Positions 5,989 to 6,071 of a stretch of DNA of 6,071 nucleotides are shown piece after piece. Origin of the DNA: an uncultured Candidatus Pelagibacter sp. (lineage in GTDB: Bacteria > Pseudomonadota > Alphaproteobacteria > Pelagibacterales > Pelagibacteraceae); the NCBI GenBank assembly GCA_937897125.1, contig CALCPL010000136.1, positions 1-6,071 on the forward strand, written 5' to 3'. A program made the position numbers and the translations under genes. The notes below the pieces were generated by a model. It did no database searches and was not told where the DNA came from. It saw nothing but the letters and a program-made list of their open reading frames with translations. Numbering within the stretch: the first letter of the stretch is position 1; each line of letters opens with the position of its first letter.

Positions 5989-6071
5989 TGTAATTCTTGC
6001 AATTTTAGTTACATCATTAGCAACTTTTTCATCTAGATTATTGGGTGTAATTTCATCCAAAGGAATAAAAG
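5978..6071 (+). CDS. azlD: AzlD-family membrane protein, 3'-truncated by the window end
   Basis: An ATG at 5978, inside the end of azlC, opens a frame that runs to the last base (31 codons plus one base). It encodes MSTSVILAILVTSLATFSSR followed by LLGVISSKGIK. This matches the start of AzlD proteins, small (about 100-residue) four-helix partners of AzlC whose first helix ends in a conserved Thr...Arg-Leu pattern. A ribosome site GGAGAG at 5968-5973 lies four bases before the ATG. The 11-base overlap with azlC and the usual azlC-azlD pairing support the call despite the short visible length. About two thirds of the gene lies outside the window. Confidence 0.75.
   Translation, partial: MSTSVILAILVTSLATFSSRLLGVISSKGIK

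Noticed and set aside
1..6071. CRISPR array, tRNA/rRNA genes, phage or defence genes, novel multi-gene system
   Set aside because: No direct-repeat array, no tRNA-like or rRNA-like segment, and no gene outside known transporter families was seen. Nearly every base from 508 on is accounted for by the transporter operon.

Overview
The window is a low-GC (about one third G+C by eye), tightly packed bacterial segment with every gene on the + strand. It carries a complete branched-chain/hydrophobic amino acid type ABC transporter (Liv/HAAT family) followed directly by an AzlC-AzlD pair. Leu is mostly TTA, Arg is mostly AGA, and all seven complete stops are TAA or TAG. Together with the overlapping genes, this suits a streamlined marine alphaproteobacterium of the SAR11/Pelagibacterales kind. 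That taxonomic reading is inference; no rRNA or marker gene is present.

Layout. Bases 1-39 are not biological: they are the Illumina Nextera read-1 adapter with the tail of an i5 index. Bases 40-419 are the 3' part of a LysE/RhtB-family amino acid exporter, cut off by the contig end. An 88-base gap (420-507) holds a weak promoter candidate and a good Shine-Dalgarno site for a periplasmic substrate-binding protein (508-1749). A clear rho-independent terminator (1762-1794) follows. Then come livH (1814-2707), livM (2707-3759), livG (3759-4499), livF (4499-5284), azlC (5284-5988) and the first 31 codons of azlD (from 5978), which runs off the window.

How they work together. The binding protein captures a substrate in the periplasm and delivers it to the LivH-LivM membrane pair, and LivG-LivF hydrolyse ATP to drive import. 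Substrate identity cannot be read from the sequence; branched-chain amino acids are the family default, but related systems take other amino acids, amides, urea or carboxylates. AzlC-AzlD homologues in other bacteria export branched-chain amino acids, so importer and putative exporter appear to be co-transcribed. The terminator after the binding-protein gene, and that gene's distinct codon choice, both suggest the binding protein is made in excess over the membrane parts. Four successive gene junctions from livH to azlC use the same TAATG stop/start overlap, which points to translational coupling.

I see no previously undescribed system here. The points most worth a second look are the adapter at the contig end, the importer/exporter operon, and the terminator inside the operon.
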